Shown here in pieces: positions 12,151 through 24,950 of a stretch of DNA of 64,000 nucleotides (its first letter is position 1; each line of letters begins with the position of its first letter). A program made the position numbers and the translations under genes. This stretch comes from Nectonema munidae (Eukaryota; Nematomorpha; Nectonematoida; Nectonematidae). The notes beneath the pieces were generated by a model. That model was not told the DNA's origin. It saw nothing but the letters and a program-made list of their open reading frames with translations, and did not search any database. Location of the stretch: assembly GCA_030549495.1 (NCBI GenBank), contig JAUIRK010001052.1, positions 3,162,001-3,226,000 on the forward strand, read 5' to 3'.

Positions 12151-13314
12151 AAAAACGAAAAGAAAGATTGGAATAATACAAAACAAGTATAGTAATAATT
12201 TTAAAAAACGAAGAATCTTCTACATTATATTTTATTCAAAATATATTTATCCTACACATAAAAAAGGAAGTTATAAAAAATGTTGTACTATTTTTAAAAT
12301 ATGGATAATAATAGGCGAAACATGTCTCTAAGAGGGAAACAAGAAATTACTTACATTTTCAATAAAATCTTGATTACATATTTAAGGAGTTTTTTTGTAA
12401 TAGTTTTTAATTTAATATTCTTCTATTATTACTTCTTTGGTGATATCGCTTATTACTTCCGAATTGTTCCTCTCATCCACGAAGACATGTCAAGATTCAG
12501 AAGTTTTTTAAAAAATTTTGGTTGAAAAGTGTCAAAAGTAAATTGTTCCAAAAAGTTTAAATATAACTTAGTAAAAACAAATAGTTAGTCCCTGATCCAT
12601 CAAATTTTCCAAACTGAAGTGATGTTCTCCGAAATAAAATTTTTTCATTTATAAAATGCTTTTCGGAAATTTAGAGAAAACTAGATTAATCTTCAAGCAA
12701 GGATAGAAAGCTCGAGTCTGATATATTTGAACACAAAATGTAAGATATTTGAAGCTACATCTATCAATGGGTGAAATAGATTTCTTACATCGTGCTTTGT
12801 GCTCATGATGGACGCTCGATAAGGTAAGCATTAGAGGAGCAATGTATAGAAGAAGAAGAAGAAGTGCTTTGTGCTCAATAAGATCATAAAGTGTTGAAAG
12901 CGAAAGAGTGGAGCAAACAATTTTTGTTCGGCCAAATGTCCGGCTATCATATATTTATAAATGTTAACGATATAAAGGATAACACAAAACTTAGTAGCAG
13001 CATGCTCGTATGTCTATATTATATGTGTAAATTTATTAATACATCAAAATCGTTTTAGCGGGTTGTAAAGAAAGCGGTTTTATAATTTTCGCTTATTTTC
13101 AACACTAAGAAACACCATTTTAATTATATTAGCATTACTGTTCCGTTTCGTCACAGATACTTCTGCTTTATATTCTTCAAATTTTAATAGAGTAAATTTA
13201 AAAAATGTATACAAGCTAAAATAACATAAAACAAGAGTTAAGTACAAGCAAACATATTAAGGCTACATAAGGATGCAAAAGATGTTAAAGGAAGTTAGGG
13301 CATAAAACGCTTAC

Positions 13315-13437
13315 ATCGTTTTCATAATCTCTTCCTTCTAGCTCGAATTCGTCATCCTCTTCCATTTCTCTTTCATCATCGTCATCTTCACCAAGAACAG
13401 AGGAACTCTTTTGTTTTATCGAGTACAAATCGCCATA
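13315..13437 (-). CDS. MAK16, exon with TYGD(I/L)Y motif and acidic run
   Basis: A 123-bp exon with acceptor TTTTTAG and donor GTAAGC, phase 0 at both ends. It opens with YGDLYS, matching YGDIYN of human MAK16, and continues into an acidic run (GEDDDDEREMEEDDEFE), equivalent to the acidic linker of the family. Joined upstream it gives RLEQGVYGDLYS against human RLKQDTYGDIYN. Confidence 0.9.
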
Positions 13438-13439
13438 CT

Positions 13440-15190
13440 AAAAATGATTTTTTAGAACAATTTCAAAAGTTATTTTTGAACGGGTATAAAAGGAAGGTAG
13501 CGATTGGACGATTAATTGGAAACAGAATCGCATTGGAAAAATTCACTAATCTTTTCGATTTCTGGAAATGGATAGCAGCTCTGAAAGGGTGAATAAAGAT
13601 GGCTGATGCGTATTCAAATTCTAAAACGTTTAAGTCCTTACCAAGACTTTTTCTAACGTTACGGCATATTACATATAAACGATAACTTCGAATGTTATTT
13701 AAAATTAGATTGAAAATAAAAAATCAGTTGTTTCAAAATTATAAAGAAATTCCTTTAATAAAATGATGATATTTTAAAGAACTACTTCTACACAATTCGA
13801 AAAGATGCTTTATTTTATTTTTACAGGACAAACGCTTGCTTGCTTGTTTGAATTTTAGCCAAAAAAAGTTTAATGCTAAAAATGTGCATTTAATTCACTA
13901 TAAATACCCAAAATTACATTCTATTCTCTCTATCATAGATTGCACAATGTGAAGGGTGATTAAAAGTGACAGTTTTTTCCTTTCAATTTGACTTCGTACG
14001 AGTAATTCAGTAAACTAATTCCATTTTATGTTTTATCTTATTTTGCTCACCACATTAACCACAAAGTCATATAGTAGACAATTTTTTGAAATGACCTTTT
14101 TTCCTAAAAGAGAGCAATACGTCTATAATTATTATATAATAGATTATACTAATTATGCTAATTCAGGAAAAACTGTTAAAAATATATAATATTAAATCCT
14201 AAAAATGGGGTAGGATAAACATTGCAAATAGAGTAAAAGGGTAAACATTATTTTACTCCATAGATATAAGTGTGAAATCTAAAAATAAGATAAGCAAGCT
14301 ATGGCTAGCTCAGAGAAAGGATCAACTATAGAAAAACAATTTAAAATTTAATTGTATATCCTCTTTAAAATGTAGCTTTATGCAAAATATAACTTTTAAT
14401 AATGTTGATAAATCTTTTAATGTCTAAGATATCCGAATAAGGCCTTGGGAATCGGATGAATAACGAATAGTAAATATTACTTGGGAATCAAACTCTTTGA
14501 AGATCATTCTAATATATTTTCCTTTACTACACAACTGATCAAAGAACATTATGTCATATCATTCACTAACGTTGTCTCTTTATTTTCCGAATACTTTTGT
14601 TCACTCAAAACTGCATTTAACAACTAAAAACAGCAATTCCATATTCCAGTATCTTTCACAGTGGACAAAACATAAACATTCTTAACTTTATTCCTCGTAC
14701 AATTGTCTCATTAAAGATTTTCTTTACTTATTGTCTCATTGAAAATATGCCTCTACTCCTAAAGAGTAATCCATGCTGCAGTCCTTCATTCCATCGGAGA
14801 TTTACAAGAAAAAGTGACATTTTGAAAAATTTTAACCAATCGAGCTCATATCAAAGATAGTGAAAAAATATAAAAGAGAAATATAAAGGAAATGAGCATA
14901 AGAAAGTCATAGTGAGAGACAATGGTATAACTCCTTGCTTTAAAACAAAGTAATAGAAATATTTTGAAAGTCATGAAAATTGCAGTATTACGAAGTGATC
15001 TTGTAATAAGCATGGCATCGTAAAAGGAACAAAAATGAATTACTTGAATATAGTACAATATGTGAATAACATAAGGACAGTGAATAAAATATATTTATCT
15101 CCTCTCTTGTGCTTGTTCAAATTCGTAGTGTTTTCACTTTCCAGATATACGTTTATGAATAAAATGGTGTCATCTATGAATTACTTTATC
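13440..15190. other. MAK16 intron DNA without recognisable features
   Basis: Between the exons at 13,437 and 16,243. I see no mobile element with defined ends in this part and no coding frames of note; the short frames at 14,846-15,241 are low-complexity. Confidence 0.5.
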
Positions 15191-15194
15191 CACA

Positions 15195-15262
15195 CAGTCA
15201 AGCCTGTTCTAACGACCACTTCTATTAAACGACCAAATTAACATATAATACGACAATTAATC
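15195..15262. mobile_element. Tigger-type terminal fragment
   Basis: ACAGTCAAGCCTGTTCTAAC followed by GACCACTTCTATTAAACGACC is a diverged version of the inverted terminus of the Tigger element at 25,580. No matching opposite end was found nearby, so this is a solitary or deleted end. Confidence 0.5.
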
Positions 15263-15922
15263 TTTATACAAACTGATCCTTTTCGAGATATTTTTGAAAG
15301 ACTCAAATATTATATAATATATTCTAGTTTGTACTGCTAACTTGAAATTTATGCTATTCATAAAAATAAAAAAACTAAAAGTAATAAAGGTTTCTATGAG
15401 AGAACGTTAAAAATATCTAAAAAACATCTGATTGGTAAATTAATCTTTATACTTTGTTTGCACAGATAACTTCAGAAAATAGAAAAATTGCATGTAATTC
15501 CTTGGGGATCAAATATATTTTTTTATAGAATGGCAATAGGTGAAAAGTGATTAGATAAGTAAAATACACCAAGATCTTGAGAAAGTTAATCATTTATCTT
15601 CTCTTCTTTTAATATCTTTGAGTGAACTTCTTCCAATAAACATTTTGCCAAAATTTATTTTAAACGGGATGATATCTTTTCTCCATAGTTTGCTCTAATG
15701 AGTGCAATTTTTCACGGTAATAAAAGAATCATGAAAGGGAACATTTTAAGGGTATTAAATACTAACAAACTAAAAGTGTAATTTGTATATAAAAGATAAA
15801 CTGTGAAAAAGAATGATAAAATATAGGATAACATATCATTGTAGAAAAATGCATCAATTTAGAAATTTTTACTTTAGAGCTTAAAGTAGTACTTAAACTT
15901 TGATAATGAATTTAATGATTAA

Positions 15923-16055
15923 TCCGTTAACGACCAGAATAATCAGACGATATCTAGTATACAGAAGCAGAAGATTTGTATTAAAAAGCATTAATAAACG
16001 CAGATGATTCACATTTTTGTAAAGTCGACATATGTCGACTGTGGTCGATAAGCGG
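15923..16055. mobile_element. piggyBac-like MITE, 133 bp, diverged family member
   Basis: Flanked by TTAA at 15,919-15,922 and 16,056-16,059. In reverse complement it aligns with the MITE at 8398, including the GATATCGTCTG and CATCTGCGTTT blocks. The subterminal palindrome differs: here it is GTCGACATATGTCGAC (16,024-16,039), a perfect 16-bp palindrome. It lies in MAK16 intron DNA, 188 bp below the exon at 16,243. Confidence 0.75.
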
Positions 16056-16242
16056 TTAAGGTTTGCTAACTTACTAAAAAATAGTCGTATACTTGCTTAG
16101 GTCTCTTTCAAATTGATATGCTTGTAGTAAAGGATGATGAGATTTATAGGCAGCAGCGGGTTAGGAATGCTAGCACGAAGGATTTGTTTTGGATGTAAAA
16201 GCAGTATCAAAGTGAAGATTAATTAAATATGTGAAAAAGTAC

Positions 16243-16372
16243 CACTCCTTGTTCAAGACGTTGGATCAATTCTCTTTCAATAGTATCTTCTATCCTCGCA
16301 GCCTTTAATGCTTTCACTTCTCGTCTCTTTTCGCGCGTTTCAATTTTACGCTGAATAGGAATTAATTCTCGC
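16243..16372 (-). CDS. MAK16, basic helical exon (43 codons)
   Basis: A 130-bp exon: acceptor TCTTTTAG, donor GTACTT. It begins with the third base of an Arg codon shared with the exon upstream and ends in phase 0. It reads RELIPIQRKIETREKRREVK and then a helical stretch to ERELIQRLEQGV, parallel to human [20 protein letters not shown]...EKELLERLKQDT. This is the long basic helix of the family. The donor (GTG then GTACTT) was chosen because it alone joins the next exon in frame. Confidence 0.9.
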
Positions 16373-16526
16373 CTAAAAGATACCACATATTAAATCTAAA
16401 AATAGGTGTTCTAGCTATTAGATTGAATAAATGTTGGTAGCACTAATAGAGATAATAATTAGCTTCTTGTTGTATGAGCGCTCACCTAAAATCTAACAGT
16501 AAAATGACTGATCGCCCAAAATGTAT

Positions 16527-16660
16527 GCTTTGTCCAGGTGGTCACCAAAGTAGCACATGTGATGTGTTCATAGGGGACGTGAGAATTTTTTAAGCTTTGT
16601 CCAGGTGACCACCAAAGTAGCACATGTGATGTGTTCATGGGGGACGTGAGAATTTTTATC
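16527..16660. repeat. 67-bp tandem duplication in a MAK16 intron
   Basis: Two head-to-tail copies with a 67-bp period (starting 16,527 and 16,594) differ at only a few positions. Each holds a CACATGTG palindrome (E-box-like) and a CCAGGTG word. It is a recent local duplication; a regulatory role is possible but unproven. Confidence 0.85.
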
Positions 16661-16989
16661 ATAATGCTCTCAGCAAAAGTTGTCCGTTAACACAAAATGA
16701 ACTGAATCTTTATAAGCTTAGAATACGTAGTGATGAACATTAATATTACATAAAAATTAGCTAGCGAAAACTCAAAGTTATTAGACAATTCCCAAACCTA
16801 TATTTTATATGGGTTAACTTCAACTAATATTTGGATTTTTATCAAAAAATGCAAGCTTCTTACTTATATTATATCATAGATTTATCAAATGGCTTCAAGG
16901 ATACGAGCTTAAACTGCCAATCTATTACTTCCAAGTTCTCAGAAAATTAATTTTTAATCACCTCTATAAATCCAACTTAGTATTGAAAA

Positions 16990-17480
16990 TGGTGATATTG
17001 ATTTAATTGAACTACAAGAAACCTGGTTAGTTGATGAATCTAAATTTTTCGTTAAATAATTATATCATTTTTTAAACAGTCCTACTTTATTGGCTAAGCA
17101 TTTTGGAATAGCTTTTTTAATTCAAAATAAACATGCTTTCGTAGAGTTAGCAAATGACAACAGATATTGTTATTTCGAGTGTTTACCTATTAAAGTTAGA
17201 CAGGCTATTTGTAGCCTATTTATACACAATATCAAACTCCATCAATCCATACAAGCATTAATACTATCTCGAAGAGTTTTCTAACTTAACAACATTAATT
17301 TACAAATATAATATTTTGATTTTAGCTGACTTTAACATATTAAATATTGATTTTAATAGTAAAGTTAGGGTTTATATAATCTACTAATTTCTAATTATTG
17401 TAAAGCCAACAATTACAAAAGCTACAAGACCTATCTCCAGAAATTTAATTGATCATAATTTAATACATGTTAATTTTTAA
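16990..17480 (+). pseudogene. LINE endonuclease fragment
   Basis: Broken plus-strand frames read LQETWLVDE, then HFGIAFLIQNKHAF, then ILILADFNILNIDF. These are the typical blocks of the APE-type endonuclease of CR1/Jockey LINEs (the LQETW and ADFN motifs). Several stops interrupt it, and no RT portion follows, so it is an internally and terminally deleted remnant inside a MAK16 intron. Confidence 0.6.
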
Positions 17481-17489
17481 ATTCTTTCA

Positions 17490-19220
17490 AAAATGACCTA
17501 AAACAAGGTCTGACGAACTCCACAAAACTCTTATCCATTGAAGGAAAATGTCTATTTTTATGAGAGTCTTGAAATTTAACGAGATTTTTCTTCCACACTT
17601 CTTAATTTTTTTCAATGGAAGTATGGCTGAACTTATTGGAAGACATTTTTAAGGAATTTTATAAAATTGTATAAAATTTATATCTAAAAATAATTATACA
17701 AATATATGAAAAGTAAATGTTTGATACACTGAAAAAAAATATTAAAATAAAATATATTTTTCTGTTTTTAAAATATAATCTATTTTTTTATAATTTTTTT
17801 TTAAATTATTACCTGAAATATTTCAATAAGCGAGTGTTATATCTTGAAATATAAGAAACAGATAACTGGAAAAGTATAAAATTTAAATGACAGCAGAAGG
17901 TGAAATGAAAACAAATTTTTAAGATTAATGATAGATGAAGGACGTCAATTGATTAATTTTTCATCTTTTAAAACTGATTTTCACTCTTGATGTGAATAAA
18001 TTATGTCAATATTTGACACACTAGGTAAAATAGGTTCAGTATCAGTCAACCATTGTTTCACAAGAGGGGTGTGACTTTTTAAACTTAAAAAAATTACAGG
18101 AATTTTTATGATTTATAACAAAAAACTCATTTAAAAATTATGAGGGGTTTTCAAAAAATCAAAAAGTTAAAAAGTCATAACCCTAGTATATATACATATG
18201 ATTACCATATTTATTTTGTTCGATTTTTTTTTATATATTCGTTCTGTATTTTTGCTTATTCCCATTTTTTCTTATTATTCTTTTATTTATAGATCGCTAT
18301 GCCACAGCCATTCTCCATACCATTTTTTCTTACATGCTTATTCCGATCTATTTTCTTTGTTTATTTTAAAATTTAATAATAAAAAACTTCTTAATTAATG
18401 GTAAGGTTTTGTTTCCTTTAGAAAATTTTGTTCATTCAATTTCTACTTAAAAGGGACAAATTTAAATTCACGAATTCATTCATATAAATTCCTAGATCAA
18501 ATTCTTAAATGTAATTTGAAACAATTTACTTTACTAACTGAATAAAGGTGTAGGTAGCAAAAATATGAAGGATATATGGGTGATTTATTATTTTTCTATG
18601 TTAGTCTTTACAAAAATAATCATCATCACTACATTCTTTTTGCATAATAATTTATTGTTCCTTTTTTTAGAGAATTGTTTTTAAATAAAATAAATTAAAA
18701 AATTTTATTTACACTAAAATATTTCATTTATTTTTTTCGTTCTTTGATATAATATATTTTATCTACACAAAACTTTTTGTTATTTCATCCTTGTTTGTCT
18801 TCACTACTTTATAAGCATAGAAGCTATACCACAGCTAACAGGCTTTTTAGCCCTCCATGTCCAAGCACTCCATTGCTTGATACAAAACTCATCCCATTCT
18901 ATTATGTTGTATCTTACCTTTTTCTTGAAATTATCTCAAAGTCAAATTTAATCCTAAAAGTCGTTTTAATAACCTTATTAGCAAACTATAGAAAATTGTT
19001 TTTACCAAAATTCATTAATATTGTTTTCAGAATTGTTGATAATAATTTTTTTTTCTTTGAGGTCAACTTTTCACCAAATGAGTTAATAGGCCCTCTCAAT
19101 GTTACTTCGAAAGTTTCAAAGCATGTTCGCTACACTTTAATTCACATATAACTTAACAAAGAAAGTTAAAAGGAAAAATAATTAAAATATTAAATATGAA
19201 ACTCTTAAAATAGAAAATAT
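17490..19220. other. MAK16 intron DNA, nothing recognised
   Basis: Very AT-rich. The longest open frame (18,777-19,151 on the plus strand, 124 codons) lacks any motif I recognise, and I treat it as chance. Confidence 0.5.
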
Positions 19221-19223
19221 TAC

Positions 19224-19440
19224 GTATTGTGTAATTTGATTTTTCGCATGCGTGATAAGACTTGTGTATATTTGGCAAAACGCTGTCTACATTTGTGCTT
19301 GTAATAGCCAGGCCAATATAAAAGCTGCATTTCTATTTGTTCCATTGCCTTTTGGAAATTTCTAGATAATTTCGTCTTTTTCCATTGTTTACTTGGAAAA
19401 TGAGATTTTTCAACAACTTTCGAGTATAGGTATAGAACAC
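19224..19440 (-). CDS. MAK16, core exon (72 codons)
   Basis: A 217-bp exon with acceptor ATTTTATAG and donor GTAATA. It opens with two bases of a Gly codon and ends with two bases of an Arg/Thr-boundary codon, both completed by its neighbours. It encodes VLYLYSKVVEKSHFP, LSRNFQKAMEQIE, LLYWPGYYKHKCRQRFAKYT and LSRMRKIKL. Human MAK16 has [46 protein letters not shown] and LIRIRKLTL at the same places. This is the most conserved block and settles the assignment. Confidence 0.95.
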
Positions 19441-19969
19441 CTATAAAATTAAGAGAATAAAAATATCTTAAAAGGAACTAAAATTATTAAATTACAAACT
19501 AATAATATATAATGTTAAAAAAACAATTAAAAAGATGTATTAGACGATTATCTTGTTCTCAGTTCAAAAAGTTTTTAAAACTTAGTTCTTTGTATTTGTT
19601 CGTAATAATTATTATTAGTTATTATTACACAACCTACTAAAAATAAAAATATCTGATGTAATTTTTCATGTCATGGAGAGAGACAATGTGCACTTTGTAA
19701 ATCAACGGCGCTGTATCTACTAGATGCGTTTCAGGTTTAAACACCAACTCTGAGCAGCGGGTGGGTGGTAGTACAAGAGTACTCTCAGAAGCTCACAGCA
19801 TTCGAGTAATCAATTAGCAGGGCGCATCTGAAATACACACAATGACACACGCATATAATAACTCACACATATTTTTAAATATTATTTATATTTTATTATT
19901 CAGGTGTTTAAGAAAATATAGAATCAATATAGTTATTTAGACTACAGATCAACACATCTTGTCAAAAGA

Positions 19970-20593
19970 GATCATTCAGTGTTGTGTGTTTGAAAACCTT
20001 TTCTAATGCGATCATGAAACGTTTCAAACTGAAGCCGACCCTGCCAAATGCTCCTTCACATTTGAAAGATTAGTCGGAATTTTTGGAGTAAAGTTATTCG
20101 AGGATAAAGATAGATAAATGTGAGATGTGAAAACAAACCTTAAAACTAAGTGTAATGCTTGTTAGGAGAAGATGCATTACAGAAAATAAAATAGATCTTG
20201 TGCAAAAATACCAAATATGGTGGCAAAAATAATGGCATCGCTTTTTTGCCTCCAAATTGATGAGTCTATTGATGTCACAAACATAAGAAGGAGTTTCTTT
20301 TTTACCTACCATTAGAGACGACAAGCAAGGGAAGTTGATTTAATGGCAATAGTTTTTGTTTCAAAAGTCGGAACTGAATTGGAGCAAACTGAATGGCGTT
20401 TGCACAGAAAGTAAGGTACACAGATCTCGCCTTAAAGACAATTCGAAAGAGCTTTCATGTAGACTTAACTGTCATCATAAACGTCAACTATCTGAAACGA
20501 TTAGACCTGAACACACGCTTCTTTCACTAGCTCTGTGGACACATTATGCTAAACGCACAGCTACTTTATTTCACGCACAAGAGCGATGGCCTT
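19970..20593 (+). pseudogene. ZBED-type hAT transposase, 5' part
   Basis: Broken frames on the plus strand follow the ZBED5/FAM200-type hAT protein: CVFENLF then NAIMKRFKLK (BED-finger end), LFCLQIDESIDVTN (start of the catalytic domain), LNWSKLNGVCTE and finally LFHAQERW just before 20,594. Several stops and indels show decay. The gene is cut at 20,594 by a piggyBac element and resumes at about 23,950. Terminal inverted repeats of the hAT itself were not located. Confidence 0.6.
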
Positions 20594-21060
20594 AACCTTC
20601 GCAAGACGGAGCAAAATGCATAACACGAAAGACGGATAGTTGGACAAAAAGTCCATCGTCTATATCTTTGAGAAAATTGCTATTCTAATTTTGATTTATT
20701 ATGGAACAGGTGTTTTAACCCAAACACACTATTATGAAGAACATCATCTGATTTTCTCCACATATAAAACAAATGATGATGAAACAACTTTTGGCTAAAT
20801 TACTTGGCAACATTTCTAATCGATATTTGTGTGTAAGCTCCACCATGTGTATGATGAAAATTTTGTATGCAAGTAAATATGTGTAAACAAAAGCAAGCTT
20901 CTTGTAAAATATAGCGTCACGTGGTTCATGCCGTTTCAAAAGGAATGAACACGAGGATGAAGAAATTCTTTTTTACCAAAATACTTGGCAATAGTTTCTG
21001 ACCAATTTTTGTGTGTAAACTTTACCCGTTCCATTTCATTGATTCCACCCATTATTGAAA

Positions 21061-21419
21061 ATGTCTAGTTCCTCACCCATTTGTTCTTCAAGCGAGAGTA
21101 ATAGTTCGGAAGATGAATCCGATATATACTCGTTGAATGAGTATACTGTTTTTGTAAGTGAAGGTTCATCTACAGAAAACCTTCAAAATGATTCTTTGTC
21201 GGCTCCAGACGGAACAAAATATAAATGGGAACCAATGTTCTCAAACTCAGGCAGACCAGTTTCTTGAAACTTGAGAAATGTGTCTAGACTACCACCTGGG
21301 CCTAGAGATTTGGCACTTGGTCTCAAAGACTTGAACAAAATTTTCCACCTTTTTTTCACGCAAGAGATTTTGACGTACATATATGATATGACCAAACTCA
21401 AGCTCGATGCTAATTATAA
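21061..21419 (+). pseudogene. piggyBac transposase, exon 1 (one frame change)
   Basis: Starts MSSSSPICSSSESNSSEDES, the acidic Ser-rich leader typical of piggyBac transposases. The first frame closes at 21,267; a second frame then gives DLALGLKDLNKIFHLFFTQE, the FF(T)xE(I/L) motif at the start of the piggyBac core. The exon ends at a good donor, GTAAGT, at 21,420. One frame change near 21,265 is the only break seen in this exon. Confidence 0.6.
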
Positions 21420-22077
21420 GTAAGTTTCTTTCAATTTTTCTAAGAACAAGTTATAAGAGAGATATTATTCAATAATGGTGAAATAAAAATGAAAAAATAC
21501 CTCACAAAATCACTATATTTATTTTTAGCTTTTCAGTTTTGTAATTGAATGAACTTTTCTTTAGTTTTTTGTGTACCTAGCTTTTTGTCCAAAATAGTTT
21601 GTTTCTTTTGAACGAGTACATATAAGTGATAAAAGTAATATATAGAAAAAAATCAATGGATTACTGAGAAACTAGGCAGGTATAGGCTTTTTTGCTTACC
21701 TTCTAATCATATCAAAATGTTGAAACTTCCATTCAACCGTCTTCAGTGAAATTTCTTATAACGCGAATAAGCAAAACAAGTTTATGATCAAACTTTACTT
21801 TCATTGTACTTTTACTTCGTATATTACAGCAAATCAAAAATATATAAAGCTTTTTTGAGTGTTCACCATTTCGTAATCCAACAAATTTTCAAAAGCCAAA
21901 TAAGCCTAATGTTTTACTACCATGATCCTTCTTCTAAATTTCAAAAAAAAACAATTCGTACGTTATTTTCATTTAACGAGATTTTGGGCTGTAGATAGTT
22001 TGGTTTATTTCTGGGATCTAAGTTTAGAGTGTGTTGATAGATTATTTATTTTTTATTTTTAAAATTTACTTTTTTAG

Positions 22078-23401
22078 ATTAGATGATCCTAAGTAGATAA
22101 ACTTGAAACCTTGCTATAATAAGTTTTCCTTTGAATACTTGCTTGCCTATTTGGGGTGTTTCATACATATAGGACAGGCCAAAGATCAAAAATTAGACAT
22201 AAAAGTTTTGTTTTCTGAAAAGTACGGAGATCCTTTTTTATGAGCATCTCTAAGCCGTGACATGTTCCTGCTCATCCACGTTTTTATACGCTTTGATGAT
22301 AAAACAAATCGCAACAAAGATGATAAAATATCTCCTATTAGAGTACTTCACGATTATTTTTACCAGCAGTTTCATAAATATTGGGTACCGAATGAGTATC
22401 TCACTGTAGATGAACAGTTGGTAAAGTTTAGGGGCAACTGTCCTGGGAAAATCTACGACCCTTCAAAACCAGGTCGTTATGGCCTGAAGGTTTACCATCT
22501 TTCTGATGCAAAGAGCTATTTTGTTCTCAAGTCCCAAATTTATGTTTCTGGTTTGCAAAATCGAGGGTACTTTTCTGGAAGTTCTATCGTAAAAATGCTT
22601 ACAACCGATTCTAAAGTTCCACAAGGAAATGGAATCTTTGTCGATAATTTTTTTATGGACTATGATCTCTGCAAATGGTCTCTAGAGCACAACATCACGG
22701 TTTGTGGAACTTGCAGATCAAACAGAAGATGCATACCTCAAATCATACGCCCCGAACACCTCAAATGTTTGCATCTGACAGAATGCGAAAGCAAGTTTCT
22801 TTACGCCGAGCATGCTTCACTCACGGCTTATATACCAAAACGGCATGCAAAGAAAAATTTCAAAGTTGTCTACATCCTTTCATCGCAGCATTTGAAAGAA
22901 ATAAGTGTCTCTGGAGATAAACACAAACCCGAAACACTACTTGAATACAACAAATACAAAGGGGGTGTGGACGTATGCAACCGAATGCTTCGTGAATATA
23001 CCTCATATAAGTATTCAAGGAGATGGACTCTAGTTGTATTTTGTAACTACCTTGATATTGCTGCACACAATAGTTGGGTTATTGCTAAGCACAATGATCC
23101 TGACTATTATCCAAGTGTCAGAAGAGGAGGCAAAAAGTTTTTTTTTAAATGCTTAGCTCTCTCCTTATGTGAAAAATCAATGCAAATCAGAGCATCTAAT
23201 TCATCGATTCCAAGAAACATTCGAACTCTTTTAGCATCGTATGGATATGAGCCTTCAGTGACTTCTGAAGATACGACAACTTCTAAAGGTTTTTGCTACA
23301 TTTCACACCATGGCAGAAGAACTCGTGGTTCAAGGAAGTGTGATATTTGCAAAAAGTTTATTTGTAAGTCACACTCGAAAATATTATGTCCAGATTGTTG
23401 A
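22078..23401 (+). pseudogene. piggyBac transposase, exon 2 (two stops)
   Basis: Acceptor TTTTTTAG at 22,077 joins the donor at 21,420 in phase. From 22,262 a 379-residue frame is open; upstream, the same frame reads EYLLAYLGCFIHIGQ and LFSEKYGDPFL with two in-frame stops, so the protein is not made whole. Catalytic Asp blocks are present: VDEQLVKFRG, GIFVDNFFMD and YNKYKGGVDV. The C-terminus has a Cys/His finger (CYISHH...CDICKKFIC...CPDC), the usual piggyBac C-terminal domain. About three breaks in all, otherwise well preserved. Confidence 0.75.
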
Positions 23402-23949
23402 TGTAAATCAGGTATTTTTGAAACTGTTTCAATAAATTTATCAAAAAATCATTTTTTTTAGTAATGAATTTTGAAAAAAAGCTTCCAGAAACATTGACAT
23501 TTTTTCAAAAAAAGTTTGAAACTTACAGTCTTTACTTACATATCTTTTAGTATACAGTCTTTTGACGAATGCTCAACTTTTTTATAATTAGATCGCGTTA
23601 ACTTTTAAAAAAAAGTAATAAGAATGCATCATCAGAAGATTAAAAAACAGCAGAAATTTCTATGAAAGTGCATTGAATTTATAAAAATATTTAGTGTCTT
23701 TTTTTTATAATTTGATCACAGAAGTTTAGAAATTTCTTTATTTACGACGCAATCAGTGAAATTGCTCTATAATCGCAAAAAAATTTTCTTGAAAAAAGGA
23801 CTAATTTCAACTTTTCGTTGAAAATGTAGTAAAAAGTTCAATTTAAGTTTACGTAGTAAACATTTATATCAAAACTTCATCATAAAATGGAGTAAATTCC
23901 GTTTAAAAATTAGAGTGGACAAAAAGTTCACACTTCGTCTTGCGAAGGT

Positions 23950-24440
23950 ATGGATCATAATAGCCCGGGCATTAGAACTGTGGGAAGATGTAGTTGTTTT
24001 TGAGTTACAGCAAAAAAATGAACCTGCTGTCTGCCTTCACCAAAGAAGGATTTGTATCACGAATGGCCTATCCAGGTGATAATTTTGAAACTAAACTATC
24101 AATGCTTTCATCGAAAACACAAATTTTGGGAAAAAAGAAAAAAGGGATACAGCATTCTTTCAGCGTTTGAGTAATACTCTTGGTGAGAAATATATCGAAG
24201 ACCTATTGAAGAAAAAAAATCATTATTCAATTGATCAATGGATTCAAACGATGCCATCCTGATAATGTTTGTGAGGACATGCAAATGAGTTTTTGGAGCT
24301 CAAACATGATTCTTCTGCAAAGAATAAGTTTGGTCAACAAGATATTGAAGAATTCTGGATTAATGTAGTAGAACATATCAAAAAATGAGCGCAAACGAAT
24401 TGATAATCATTAGTTTCCAAAAACCTACCTTTATGAGTCT
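23950..24440 (+). pseudogene. ZBED-type hAT transposase, 3' part
   Basis: Continuation of the hAT gene broken at 20,594. It reads LELWEDVVVF, ELQQKNEP, LGEKYIEDLL, then FLELKHDSSAKNKF and IEEFWINVVEHIKK. The last two match the C-terminal dimerisation block of FAM200/ZBED5-type proteins (LKxxF...FW). Frames are broken by several indels. Confidence 0.55.
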
Positions 24441-24950
24441 TAAATTCATATTTTACTCAGAATCAAACACAAAGCACAAAATCGCTTTTTGAGGTGTTTA
24501 TTCGCTTTCTACTTAGTTTATCGTTATATTTTTTAATTATTAAAATAAATTAATGGTTTTGACTACTCTTTCCCTTGTACACATAAAGGGACAAATTTGA
24601 ATGGTTAAAAGTATTTGATTTCTGAGACAGTCTGCATAGATATCTACTTTTTATTTCAAGGGTGCTTTTAACCATTTTTGATTACACTGATCATTAAATA
24701 ATTAGTTGTCACCTTCAAAATATGTTAATTGTTTGTATGTCTTTACCTGGAAGGAAAATAGCTTGCTGACAGGAAAAATAAGATATTGTAAAAATTCAAT
24801 TTATTGGCGGGGGGAGGGGAGGCTTTCAGACTCAACTCACCTATCAGTTGAGACAACATTAATTGCAGACGTCCGCCCTCCTTAAGCCCTGGCAATGGAG
24901 TGCTAGATTAAGCACATGATGATTTTATAGGTAGAAATAAACTTAAGAAC

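Larger units (their letters stand above)
20598..23947 (+). mobile_element. piggyBac element inserted in a hAT transposase gene
   Basis: The left end is TTAA then CCTTCGCAAGACG; the right end is the inverted CGTCTTGCGAAGG. Subterminal GGACAAAAAGTCC-type blocks are shared in inverted form at both sides. The right target copy reads TATG instead of TTAA, so it has mutated. The transposase gene runs in the same direction (21,061-23,403) with one intron. The flanks are one hAT reading frame: ...FHAQERW on the left and the LELWEDV block on the right. Confidence 0.8.

Noticed and set aside
16527-16660. CRISPR-like array
   Set aside because: Only two adjacent units without spacers, in an animal intron; a simple tandem duplication.
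18777-19151. 124-codon plus-strand open frame
   Set aside because: No motif, T-rich hydrophobic text typical of AT-rich noncoding DNA, antisense to intron of MAK16, no splice or start context.
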